DNA of 23,094 nt from Erysipelotrichaceae bacterium (GCA_019415435.1 DXZE01000033.1:1-23094); one strand, 5' to 3'; counted from the first letter of the stretch, positions 6,451-14,319 are shown. The notes: generated by a model not told the origin, from the sequence alone. A program made the numbers and translations.

Positions 6451-6630
6451 ATGACAGTAAGGATTTTCTCTGGAACGTCTTGAAACAGGAATTCCTGGAT
6501 CATGGAGACAGGGATGGCAATCCTGTGGATGAAGAAAAAGCAGAAGAAATCATGGTTACTTTGACAGCTATGGGAGCTATGATGACTGCCAATAATATCA
6601 TCAATGATGCATTGAAAGTAGATCTTTAAG
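6451..6630 (+). pseudogene. Unidentified C-terminal gene remnant
   Basis: A plus-strand frame from about 6451 to TAA 6628-6630 encodes a tail that includes KDFLWNVLKQEFLDHGDRDG, then EEKAEEIMVTLTAMGAMM and NNIINDALKVDL. It is followed at once by a hairpin terminator, as a true gene end would be. There is no start codon with a ribosome site, and the frame is closed just upstream. I read it as the tail of a lost gene and do not recognise the family. Confidence 0.4.
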
Positions 6631-6659
6631 GAAGCAATGGCTTGAATTGTTTCTTTTTT
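6631..6659 (+). terminator. Intrinsic terminator after the unidentified remnant
   Basis: GAAGCAAT (6631-6638) pairs with ATTGTTTC (6646-6653) with one G-T pair, and a six-T run follows. It begins at the base after the remnant's stop codon. Confidence 0.6.
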
Positions 6660-6671
6660 ATATTTGATCAC

Positions 6672-6699
6672 TTTACGTAGATTTAACATAAGTTTAACA
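6672..6699 (+). promoter_or_regulatory. Pho box: three direct repeats at 11-bp period
   Basis: TTTACG (6672-6677), TTAACA (6683-6688) and TTAACA (6694-6699) are each separated by exactly five bases. This is the spacing and near-consensus of PhoP boxes in Firmicutes, TT(A/C/T)ACA with five-base gaps. The site is 60-87 bases upstream of the response regulator start, which fits autoregulation by phosphorylated PhoP. The -10 element is not clear. Confidence 0.65.
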
Positions 6700-6758
6700 A
6701 GGATACTCTTTCTGTCACAGCTTAGTTTGTTTACACTTGTAGTAAAGATGAGGATGAT

Positions 6759-7442
6759 ATGAAAGTTTGGTGTGTGGAAGATGACAGCAGTATTCGTGAG
6801 ATAGAATTGTATACATTGAAAAGTACAGGTTTTGAAGGAAGAGGCTTTGAAAATGCTTCTGCATTCTTTGAAGCATTAAAGAAAGAACAGCCTGATCTTA
6901 TTATTCTGGATATTATGTTACCGGATAAAAGCGGTAATGAAGTATTGAAAGAGCTGAAACAGCATCCGGAGACACAACATATTCCGGTTATCATCGCAAG
7001 CGCAAAAGGAGCAGAATATGACAAGGTAAGTGCTCTTGATGCAGGGGCAGATGACTACCTGGCAAAGCCATTTGGCATGATGGAGATGGTTTCAAGAATA
7101 CATGCTGTATTAAGAAGAACCGGTGTACAGAAAACAAAGATTCTGAAAAGAAACGGGATAGAAATCGATGCCCTGAAACACACTGTTAAGGTTAATGGCA
7201 GGGATATTCAGATGACTTTAAAGGAATATGAACTGTTATATATGTTAATGGAACATCCTGGTACTGTTTATACAAGAGAACAGATATTAGATCATGTCTG
7301 GGGTCTTGAATATGATGGTGAAACCAGAACAATAGATGTACATATCCGTATGCTGAGACAGAAACTAGGTAAAGAAGGAGAACATATTGAAACAGTCAGA
7401 GGTGTCGGCTACCGGTATCAGGAGGAAGATCATGACGCATAA
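6759..7442 (+). CDS. phoP: Response regulator of the OmpR/PhoB family, probable PhoP
   Basis: This 227-residue two-domain regulator has a receiver domain (about 1-115) with the acidic pair Asp8/Asp9, phospho-acceptor Asp51 in LIILDIMLPD, Ser81 and Lys103 (AKPFG). A winged-helix DNA-binding domain follows (about 128-222) with LKEYELLYMLMEHPG, TREQILDHVWG and TIDVHIRMLRQKLG. The gene overlaps the histidine kinase gene by 11 bases, and the pair is preceded by a Pho-box-like repeat array, which together point to the phosphate-starvation system. No phosphate transporter genes are in the window, so the PhoP name rests on the box and on similarity. Start ATG 6759 follows AGGATGAT. Confidence 0.85.
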   Translation: MKVWCVEDDSSIREIELYTLKSTGFEGRGFENASAFFEALKKEQPDLIILDIMLPDKSGNEVLKELKQHPETQHIPVIIASAKGAEYDKVSALDAGADDYLAKPFGMMEMVSRIHAVLRRTGVQKTKILKRNGIEIDALKHTVKVNGRDIQMTLKEYELLYMLMEHPGTVYTREQILDHVWGLEYDGETRTIDVHIRMLRQKLGKEGEHIETVRGVGYRYQEEDHDA

Positions 7443-9057
7443 AATATTTAAATCCATGCTTGTGTCTATCCTGATTGTATTGTTTGCCTCAGTCTTTCTG
7501 ATTATAGCCAGTGTAAATAATTATCTGGTGCAGGAATGGAAGAACATTCTGGTGGATCAGACTGATCTTGCGGCTGCGGGTGTAGAGATATCCGGTGATC
7601 AGTATCTGGAAACATTACGTTCCAAAAACTACAGAGTTACCTGGGTTGATACAGATGGAACCGTATTATTTGATAATGAAGAGAATACTTCTTCTCTAAG
7701 CAATCACAGTGACAGAGAAGAAATAGCAGAAGCTTTTCAGAAGGGGACTGGAAGCAGTGAAAGATATTCCGAAACACTAGGACAGGTCACAATGTATTAT
7801 GCAGAAAAGCTTTCTGATAATACTGTTATCCGTTTGTCTGTCACAAGAAATTCTCTATGGCTGATGTTATTGAAAATGATCACACCATTTCTGTGGATTT
7901 TATTAGCAGCTGTTATCATTTCTGTCCTTCTGGCAAGAAGAACAGCCTATATGATAGTGAATCCATTAAATCATCTGAATCTGGATGAACCATTAAAGAA
8001 TCAGGGATATGAAGAAATTCAGCCATTATTAACGAGACTCGATCAGCAGAATCAGAAGATCAAAGATCAGTTGGAAGAACTGCATCAGAAACAGAAAGAA
8101 TTCAATACCGTTACCAATGCCATAGAAGAAGGACTACTGTTATTTAACGCAGAAGGTAAACTTCTTTCTTACAATCCGGCTGCCGCAGATTTCTTTCATA
8201 TGGAAAGTGATCAGGATTCTATCCCTGATGAAGCAATGACCTATGTTTATAAAGCGCTGGATCATGAACATGAAGATGGTGTCATAACTTTGTCAGATCG
8301 TAAGATTCATATAGATGCAGGGGCTGTACATTCCCATGGAAAGACTACTGGCGCAGCTGTATTAGTCAATGATATTACCGAACAATATGAGGCTGAACAG
8401 ATACGCAGAGAGTTTACGGCTAATGTTTCACATGAGTTGAAGACACCTCTGCAGTCTATCATGGGATATTCAGAGTTATTGGAAAATCACTTTGTCAAAG
8501 AAGAAGATAAGGATGTCTTCTATAAAAAAATACATCAAGAAAGCTGCCGGCTGTTAACGCTCATTGATGATATTATCCGTCTTTCTCAATTAGATGAAGA
8601 TACTCCATTACAGGAATCAGATCTGAATGTAAAGGATATCGTCAACGAAGCAATAGAGGCATTACAGGATTCCGCTAAGAAATATGATGTATCCGTGCAT
8701 ACTGATCTGAAAGATGTTTCTGTACATGCTAATGCAAGACTGGTATATGAGATAGTCTATAATCTGACAGATAATGCTATCCGCTATAACCATAAGGGAG
8801 GTAATGTAACTGTCTCGACAGATAAACAGGATGATCATGTTATCCTGAAAGTGAAAGATACCGGTATCGGTATTGCCCAGAAGGATATTACAAGAATCTT
8901 TGAAAGATTCTATCGGGTAGATAAGAGTCACAGCCGGGCTACGGGCGGTACAGGATTAGGCTTATCCATTGTGAAACATGCGGTAAGAAAATGCCATGCC
9001 CGGATTCAGGTTAACAGCAGGCTTCATGAGGGTACTGAGTTTTCAATCATATTTTAA
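7432..9057 (+). CDS. phoR: Membrane sensor histidine kinase, probable PhoR
   Basis: This 541-residue kinase pairs with the preceding regulator. I chose ATG 7432 because AGGAGGAAGATC lies directly before it; earlier in-frame codons lie within the regulator gene. Order of parts: membrane helix 1 (about 8-28), an extracytoplasmic domain (about 30-140), membrane helix 2 (about 143-168), a linker coiled coil (about 200-225), a PAS domain (about 225-320), the dimerisation/phosphorylation box NVSHELKTPL with His334, and an ATP-binding domain with N-box LTDNAIRYN, DTGIGI and GTGLGLSIVKH. This layout is that of PhoR-type kinases, which use the PAS domain and extracytoplasmic part to modulate autophosphorylation. 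A long perfect hairpin follows the stop codon. Confidence 0.9.
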   Translation: MTHKIFKSMLVSILIVLFASVFLIIASVNNYLVQEWKNILVDQTDLAAAGVEISGDQYLETLRSKNYRVTWVDTDGTVLFDNEENTSSLSNHSDREEIAEAFQKGTGSSERYSETLGQVTMYYAEKLSDNTVIRLSVTRNSLWLMLLKMITPFLWILLAAVIISVLLARRTAYMIVNPLNHLNLDEPLKNQGYEEIQPLLTRLDQQNQKIKDQLEELHQKQKEFNTVTNAIEEGLLLFNAEGKLLSYNPAAADFFHMESDQDSIPDEAMTYVYKALDHEHEDGVITLSDRKIHIDAGAVHSHGKTTGAAVLVNDITEQYEAEQIRREFTANVSHELKTPLQSIMGYSELLENHFVKEEDKDVFYKKIHQESCRLLTLIDDIIRLSQLDEDTPLQESDLNVKDIVNEAIEALQDSAKKYDVSVHTDLKDVSVHANARLVYEIVYNLTDNAIRYNHKGGNVTVSTDKQDDHVILKVKDTGIGIAQKDITRIFERFYRVDKSHSRATGGTGLGLSIVKHAVRKCHARIQVNSRLHEGTEFSIIF

Positions 9058-9090
9058 AAAGACAGCAGAGCGATAAACTCTGCTGTCTTT
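9058..9090. terminator. Bidirectional terminator between phoR and the flavoprotein operon
   Basis: AAAGACAGCAGAG (9058-9070) pairs perfectly over 13 bases with CTCTGCTGTCTTT (9078-9090) around a seven-base loop. Read on the minus strand it is followed by TTTT, so it suits the operon arriving from the right at least as well as phoR. Confidence 0.8.
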
Positions 9091-9109
9091 CGTTAAAAAT
9101 CATATTCAA

Positions 9110-11182
9110 TCATATTTTCATAGCAGCTTCATAGGCACCCCAGATAACCGAGCGCAGATTGCCGATATGATTGCAGTCTCCTATGACATAAACATTCTTT
9201 TTCTTAGGATCATGATAAAGCGGTGTTGGAAGATAACCAGCAGAAGATATCACACTGTCACAAGGAATCTCTGTTTTATTTCCTGCTTTATCTGTAACAA
9301 TGATGGAATGATCTTTTACTTCTTTTAAAGAAGTATTCAGATAGACTGGTACTTTCTTCCATGCAAAGAATTCACGAAGATAAGAACTGTTGGCTAAGCA
9401 TACACCATTCTGGGCAACCAGGTCTTCTTTCATTTCAACAATAATTGGTTTATGACCCTGCAGATATAACTCATAGGCTATTTCACATCCGGTTAAGCCG
9501 CCGCCAATGACTGCAGTTGTTTCACCAACCGGTGTACCGGTCAGATAGTCTGTAGCCTCAATCATCTTTTCATGACCTGGCACCTTTTTCAGAATCCTTG
9601 GTGTAGAACCGGTCGCAATAATAACCGGATCCTGTCCAAATTCGGCAATCGTCTTTACTTCATAGTTGTAATGTATGGTTATATTCAGATCCTTCATCTG
9701 TTTTTCATACCAGGCTAAAAGACTTCTTAATCTGCCTTTATAGCTTTCGGCAGATGCCGCAATGAAGGTGCCTCCAAGATGATCTGTCTTTTCATAAATT
9801 ACCGGATTATGACCTTCTAATTTCAATACTCTTGCGGCTTCCATACCACCGATACCGCCGCCTACAATGGCGACATTCTTAGGCTCTTTTGCAATTTTAA
9901 GATGGTGTTTGTCCCATTGCATCATCTCTGCATTCACAGCACATCTGGATAAATGCAGACTGTCATTCAGACTCTGCATGTTAGGTGTACCTTTCCACTT
10001 GCACATGTTGAAGCAGCCATTATGACAAAGAATACATGGACGGATGTCTTCTTTACGTCCTTCCATTAACTTGGTAACCCACTCTGGATCCGCAAGGAAG
10101 TTTCTTGCAAAGCCTGCGCCATCCAGTTTGTTTTCAGAGATTGCTTCACACGCAGCTTCTGTTGTCAGTCTGCCTGCACATACAACCGGGATATTCACAA
10201 ACTGTTTGATATGTTCCACATCTTCAAGATTACAGTTCTCAGGCATATAGATTGGTGGATGTGACCAATACCATGCATCATAGGTTCCATTATCACAATT
10301 GAGCATATCATAGCCATTATCCTGTAAATACCTGGCTGCCCATTCGGATTCCTTCATATCACGTCCTGCTTCTTCATAGGTTTCACCTGGCAATGCACCT
10401 CTGCGGAAACCTTTTGTTTTGGACACAACCGAATAACGTAAAGAAACCGGGAAATCATTACCGCATGCCTGCTTGATCGCATGGACTATCTCTACCGGGA
10501 AGCGGTAGCGGTTCTCTAATGAACCGCCATATTCATCCGTTCTATGATTGACATATTTCAGAGTAAACTGATCCAGCAGATAACCTTCATGTACGGCATG
10601 TACTTCAACACCATCTACACCAGCATCTTTCAATAACTGTGCACACTTCGCAAAAGCATCTACGTATTCCTGAATCTCTTCTTTTGTCAAAGCACGGCTT
10701 GGTACTTTATCAGACCAGCGGTTTGGTGAAGGAGATGCGGTGGCACAGATCTTATCGAGATCCATAAAAGGCCTGGATGCCTGACGCAAAAACTTATTTG
10801 TCCAAAGTTTTTCCATCATGGATGAAATGGTAAAGCTTCTGCCAAATCCGGCGGTCAGCTGTACAAACAGTTTGGCACCTGTCTTATGAAATTCCGGCAT
10901 CCATTCAGCTAACTCTTTATACATTTGCCTGTTCTGGTACAGCCATTCACCACCAATCGGATTACGGACGGGTTGACAGCCTGGCAATAACAGACCGGCG
11001 TTATTTTTCGCTACTTCCATGATGAATCTGGCGCCATCTTTATCAAAGTGCGGTTTCTCCATCCATCCAAGCAGGTTGGTTCCGCCCATGGATGTTAAGA
11101 CAATGCGGTTTTTGATCTTTACATTGCCAATGTACCATGGTGTAAATAAAGGAGTTAAAGATGTATCTTTTAATTCTGTCAT
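9110..11182 (-). CDS. NADH:flavin oxidoreductase, old-yellow-enzyme / 2,4-dienoyl-CoA reductase type
   Basis: This 690-residue multidomain flavoprotein has an N-terminal FMN-binding barrel (about 1-390; HEGYLLDQF near 199 and HRTDEYGGSLENRYRF near 213 are family marks), an iron-sulfur region (about 383-414), an FAD-binding Rossmann fold (VAIVGGGIGGMEAA, 437-450) and an NAD(P)-binding fold (TAVIGGGLTGCEIA, about 556-569). Relatives reduce activated C=C bonds: dienoyl-CoA reductase, bile-acid BaiCD/BaiH, enoate reductases. The cluster cysteines are Cys383, Cys386 and Cys390, but the fourth candidate is Cys414, 23 residues on instead of the usual 11-12; Cys394 is another option. It starts with ATGA overlap after the aconitase-X small subunit, with its own GGAGG site. 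It is the last gene of the operon and its substrate is unknown. Confidence 0.92.
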   Translation of the reverse strand: MTELKDTSLTPLFTPWYIGNVKIKNRIVLTSMGGTNLLGWMEKPHFDKDGARFIMEVAKNNAGLLLPGCQPVRNPIGGEWLYQNRQMYKELAEWMPEFHKTGAKLFVQLTAGFGRSFTISSMMEKLWTNKFLRQASRPFMDLDKICATASPSPNRWSDKVPSRALTKEEIQEYVDAFAKCAQLLKDAGVDGVEVHAVHEGYLLDQFTLKYVNHRTDEYGGSLENRYRFPVEIVHAIKQACGNDFPVSLRYSVVSKTKGFRRGALPGETYEEAGRDMKESEWAARYLQDNGYDMLNCDNGTYDAWYWSHPPIYMPENCNLEDVEHIKQFVNIPVVCAGRLTTEAACEAISENKLDGAGFARNFLADPEWVTKLMEGRKEDIRPCILCHNGCFNMCKWKGTPNMQSLNDSLHLSRCAVNAEMMQWDKHHLKIAKEPKNVAIVGGGIGGMEAARVLKLEGHNPVIYEKTDHLGGTFIAASAESYKGRLRSLLAWYEKQMKDLNITIHYNYEVKTIAEFGQDPVIIATGSTPRILKKVPGHEKMIEATDYLTGTPVGETTAVIGGGLTGCEIAYELYLQGHKPIIVEMKEDLVAQNGVCLANSSYLREFFAWKKVPVYLNTSLKEVKDHSIIVTDKAGNKTEIPCDSVISSAGYLPTPLYHDPKKKNVYVIGDCNHIGNLRSVIWGAYEAAMKI

Positions 11183-11631
11183 TTATTATCCTCCACAATG
11201 ACTGTTCCGTCTTGTCTGACTGTTATATGCATGCCTTCTTTGACATAATCGAGAAATTCAGATCCTAAGTTATCAATGACCGGCATAGGGTGATCTGTCT
11301 AGTTGGCTGTTAATACGGCACCAGCGACTGCTAAAGGATCTGCAGGTTTGCTGAAAAGCATGCAGGCAGGGCCTTTTCCTAATGAACAGACACTGAAGAT
11401 AACCATACCGCCGGTAGTAGAACCGATGGTTTCCGGTAAACACAATGCGGCTGAGACAATGCATTTGCCATAAAGTTCCGGATTATTCTGGTCTTCAATC
11501 AAAGACTTTGGATTCAGGAAAGAGCCTACACTTTTCAGACTGGCTAATGTATTAAAACCAGTATGCGTTACAAGTGCGGATGCTTCGGCATTGCCTGATA
11601 CAATGCAGCGGCCATGAAATGTTCTGCTCAT
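11179..11631 (-). pseudogene. Aconitase-X small (swivel) subunit interrupted by an in-frame TAG
   Basis: Reading from ATG 11631, the frame encodes a DUF126/AcnX swivel domain (FHGRCIVSGNAEASALV, then PETIGSTTGGMVIF, then PADPLAVAGAVLTAN) until TAG at 11301-11299, codon 111. The same frame then continues for 39 more codons with family-like sequence (TDHPMPVIDNLGS, then VKEGMHITVRQDGTVIV) to a TGA that overlaps the next gene's ATG by four bases. An intact gene would give 150 residues, the usual size. The upstream large-subunit gene also overlaps it by ATGA. A single base change, such as CAG to TAG, explains the break. It could be a real nonsense mutation, a read-through site or a sequencing error. 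Confidence 0.88.
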
Positions 11632-12905
11632 ATACTGCCTCCGGTCAGGATCTTTATGAAATCCTCTTCATTGTAAAAGCGGGCATGACTGTAGGTTCTT
11701 AGCTTATTGGAACACGTCATGACATTGACAGGTCTGACAAGACTGTTTGCACAATATGATAATGGACATATCGAACATACGGTAACACCTATTTTCCTTA
11801 AATAGGACGCATAGGCAGGGTAGGCAGTATTGAAATGATCCACTACATCTGGCGCGGCGGTAAATACAGCCGGGATTGTTAATGCGTCCAGATGATTGTT
11901 TTCCAGTTCTTTCTGTAAGCGTTCAGTCCATTGCTTTAACTGTAATGTACTGAAATGAGGGCATCCGGCAAAGGCGAGTTCTGGCTTTCCATCCGGATCT
12001 TTCCAGATATTCGGATAGCTTTCTTCTGTCTTTTTTAATGTTTCATCATCAATGACAATTGTTCGGGCATTCTCTTTAATTAAAGTTTCACCCTGTTCCA
12101 CGGCTTCTGGCGTCAGATGATCTACATGATACAGACCTACAGAACCATTGGAAGCTGCAGCTGCGCCCATATCCTTGAGATAATCTCTTGTTTCCTGATC
12201 CAGGGTAGTTCCAATCCACTGATCCAGTCCTTTGATATACGGAACTTTATCAATGACCTTCATGCCGATGGCAGAACCGAGGATCTGAGGCTCTGGCTTT
12301 TTAGATGTATGAATTTCAATGATATAGTCTGCTTTTCTTCCTTCATCGGTTAATAAACCAAATTCCGGTACATAGCCAAGAATATTGGACATCATTTCCA
12401 ATACACCGGAATTACGGTTGCAGCGGGCACCGCATACACTGTTGGCATAAGAGACAGCAGAAGATTCTGCCCAGCCAAGGATTTCTCCTTTGCGAGGAAT
12501 GTTTCCTACTTCCGGCATATAGCAGGTACATGTATAGGCTTTATCATCTTTGATGCCTAATGCTTTCCATTCCTTTTCCATACGTTTCTGTTGAGAAAAG
12601 ATGATATCAAAGACAACTTTCTGAGGAAGTGTTGCCGGAACACCTTTTTCAAATCCTCTTAGATCAGTTGTAAATGCTTCCTTACAGATGGCTCCGCCAT
12701 CAATGAGTTTCTGCATCAGATCAAATACCGGTTTCCATGTGATTGTGCCTGTCGCAATAACACAATGTCCCATCTGTCCGGTGATTTTGACCATACGCCT
12801 GGCGCCGAATGCTTCTCCATACATGATGAGGGTATTCAGAACTTTCTGCATGGCTTCGCCCTGAACACCATCCTGTATGGCCTGAAGCTCTTCATTCAGA
12901 ATCAT
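11628..12905 (-). CDS. Aconitase-X large (catalytic) subunit
   Basis: This 425-residue protein belongs to the AcnX catalytic family (DUF521). Members are Fe-S hydro-lyases: known ones are cis-3-hydroxy-L-proline dehydratase in bacteria and phosphomevalonate dehydratase in archaea. Family marks seen are AESSAVSYANSVCGARCNRNSG (first twenty residues from about 146), LAFAGCPHFS near 313 and a C-terminal RPVNVMTCSNKLRTYS. Cys158 in the ANSVCGARC stretch, Cys in FAGCPH and Cys in VMTCSN are good cluster-ligand candidates. Start ATG 12905 has AAAGGAG upstream. It heads a three-gene operon and needs the swivel subunit encoded next, which is interrupted here. I cannot tell from sequence which hydroxy acid it dehydrates; hydroxyproline is one possibility. 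Confidence 0.9.
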   Translation of the reverse strand: MILNEELQAIQDGVQGEAMQKVLNTLIMYGEAFGARRMVKITGQMGHCVIATGTITWKPVFDLMQKLIDGGAICKEAFTTDLRGFEKGVPATLPQKVVFDIIFSQQKRMEKEWKALGIKDDKAYTCTCYMPEVGNIPRKGEILGWAESSAVSYANSVCGARCNRNSGVLEMMSNILGYVPEFGLLTDEGRKADYIIEIHTSKKPEPQILGSAIGMKVIDKVPYIKGLDQWIGTTLDQETRDYLKDMGAAAASNGSVGLYHVDHLTPEAVEQGETLIKENARTIVIDDETLKKTEESYPNIWKDPDGKPELAFAGCPHFSTLQLKQWTERLQKELENNHLDALTIPAVFTAAPDVVDHFNTAYPAYASYLRKIGVTVCSICPLSYCANSLVRPVNVMTCSNKLRTYSHARFYNEEDFIKILTGGSI

Positions 12906-12952
12906 ACATTGCTCCTTTCATTATCTGAAAAATAACTTTGTTTGTTAATAAA

Positions 12953-13003
12953 AGTATATCATTCAATGTTTTGGTTGAAATGCATACTTGGTAAAAATAT
13001 ACT
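12953..13003. promoter_or_regulatory. Divergent promoters for the AcnX operon and the PP2C-like gene
   Basis: Rightward: TTGAAA (12975-12980) and TATACT (12998-13003) with a 17-base spacer. Leftward: an extended -10, TGATATACT, with TATACT at 12958-12953 on the minus strand. The two -10 regions form an 8-base inverted repeat, AAAGTATA (12951-12958) and TATACTTT (12998-13005), so one regulator could in principle cover both. Confidence 0.5.
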
Positions 13004-13038
13004 TTCCATAATGTTAAAACAGTAAAGGAGTGGATACT

Positions 13039-13824
13039 GTGATTCATTATTATGCATATACATCAGAAGGACGCAATCATGCCAATCAGGATATCTGTGG
13101 CTTTAAGGACTCTGCCTGCTGGGTGCTGGATGGAGCAACACCTTTATTTGGAGATGCGCATCTCGGTGGAAATGATGTACAGAAGACAATGCAGAAAATA
13201 AGTGCATTCTTAAGTGAAAACTATAATTCTGATTTAACGCCTGCAGATAATCTGTACCAGTCGTGTCTGTCTGTTGCCAATGAATACAGAAAGAATATAA
13301 AAGACTTTGATGATATTCCTGCGTATAAACTGCCTACATTTGCTTTTGCATTAGTGACTTGTCATGAAGAAGTGATGCAGTATTGCATCCTGGGTGATTG
13401 TGAGATCGGAACATCTTCCGGCATTTATCTGAAAGATCATCGTTTTGATGAGATTAACAGGATGAATCAGGAAAATGACAGGAATATTAAGAAACAGATG
13501 CATATCACAGATATACATACTCTGGATGAAGAAACATATCAGAAATATTATGCACAGAAGCTGAAAGCGGATCAGACCCAAAGATCATATCTCAACACCG
13601 ATAATGGGTACTGGATAGGAAGTCTGGATGGAAAAGGACTGGCGCATGCCTATCAGGGAAAGATAAAACTAACCAAAGGAGAAAGGGTATATCTCTATTG
13701 TGATGGTTTTGCCCATCTTCTTGAAAAGCATCCTGTCTTATTAGAACAGTTATCTGCTGAATCAGTGAATCAGGTGCGTCATGAAACATCGGATGATGTA
13801 ACGGTTATTTCCTTTCAGGTATGA
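13039..13824 (+). CDS. PP2C-like protein serine/threonine phosphatase
   Basis: This 261-residue soluble protein has the PP2C pattern: HANQDICGF near the start, VLDGATPLFGD (metal-binding Asp), a central LVTCHEEVMQYCILGDCEIG strand pair, and the C-terminal SDDVTVISF, whose acidic pair binds metal. It probably dephosphorylates Ser or Thr residues, but no kinase gene is near. The family is sometimes divergent, and only part of the metal site can be checked by eye. I chose GTG 13039, eight bases after AAAGGAG (13024-13030). The in-frame GTG at 13030 overlaps that ribosome site and is unlikely. It is divergent from the AcnX operon and shares its promoter region. Confidence 0.8.
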   Translation: MIHYYAYTSEGRNHANQDICGFKDSACWVLDGATPLFGDAHLGGNDVQKTMQKISAFLSENYNSDLTPADNLYQSCLSVANEYRKNIKDFDDIPAYKLPTFAFALVTCHEEVMQYCILGDCEIGTSSGIYLKDHRFDEINRMNQENDRNIKKQMHITDIHTLDEETYQKYYAQKLKADQTQRSYLNTDNGYWIGSLDGKGLAHAYQGKIKLTKGERVYLYCDGFAHLLEKHPVLLEQLSAESVNQVRHETSDDVTVISFQV

Positions 13825-13828
13825 AAAA

Positions 13829-13844
13829 AGGGACTTGCGTCCCT
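13829..13844 (-). terminator. Terminator of the aldo/keto reductase remnant
   Basis: On the minus strand AGGGAC (13844-13839) pairs with GTCCCT (13834-13829) around GCAA, and a run of six T follows. The remnant's stop codon TGA (13846-13844) touches the stem, so this is its original end. Confidence 0.65.
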
Positions 13845-14022
13845 CATAGTGCGTATTCCTGACTGTCGAAGTCCAGAGTCATTTTGGCATACTTCTGTAC
13901 TTCATCAATAGAAGCGTTGTAATACTTAAGATTCTTATCAACACCAGCGGTTTCCTTCATCTCTTCATCTGTAAGAGAGAAGTCAAAGATGTTGAAGGTA
14001 TCTCTGATATGAGCCGGATTCC
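13844..14022 (-). pseudogene. Aldo/keto reductase C-terminal remnant
   Basis: The minus frame from about 14022 encodes NPAHIRDTFNIFDFSLTDEE, then VDKNLKYYNASIDEVQ, and ends at TGA 13846-13844. The 'NP.HI..nf.iFDF.Ltdeem' pattern is the C-terminal signature of aldo/keto reductases. The rest of the barrel is missing: upstream, the same frame meets a stop within ten codons, and a LysR-type tail begins on the other strand. Its own terminator is still present. Confidence 0.85.
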
Positions 14023-14262
14023 AAGTATGTCATACAGAATGATCTGGATGATCTTAACATAGTAGTGAATTTATCTTCTCTGCTTGCTTTTGCGACAGAT
14101 CTGACGGTATGCTTATTCCGTCATCGTGAAAACAGAAACCGGGTATTTGTGCCATTAAAGGATCCTGAGGCAGAGATGCATTATTACTGCATCTGTACAA
14201 AGGAAACAGCAGTACGTTTCAAGGAACTTATTGACTATTTGAAGAAAAGAAACAAATCATAA
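14023..14262 (+). pseudogene. LysR-type regulator C-terminal remnant
   Basis: The plus frame from 14023 to TAA 14260-14262 encodes about 79 residues, including LLAFATDLTVCLFRHREN, VFVPLKDPEAEMHYYCIC and FKELIDYLKKR. This looks like the last part of a LysR-family effector-binding domain, where a 'f.pl.dp......y' stretch precedes the final helix. There is no DNA-binding domain and no ribosome site at the in-frame GTG 14065. It meets the aldo/keto reductase remnant back to back. Confidence 0.6.
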
Positions 14263-14319
14263 GGGTGGGACTGTTTGTGAAGCATGCTGGAATGGCTTTG
14301 AAAATTAGGAGATTATAAT

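Noticed and set aside
6395..6470. Minus-strand continuation of the cysteine synthase remnant
   Set aside because: The translated sequence (for example NPYCHIIDGVLNFDDVLKKN) does not fit the family, so the remnant was ended at 6394. It may be part of another decayed gene, but I could not support a call.
11273..11464. A separate minus-strand ORF covering the end of the AcnX small subunit
   Set aside because: It is a different frame from the DUF126 frame and shows no family features; the true continuation after the TAG is in the original frame.
14065..14262. A small intact gene starting at GTG 14065
   Set aside because: No ribosome site precedes it, and the frame continues upstream to the deletion junction with LysR-like sequence; it is better read as a remnant.
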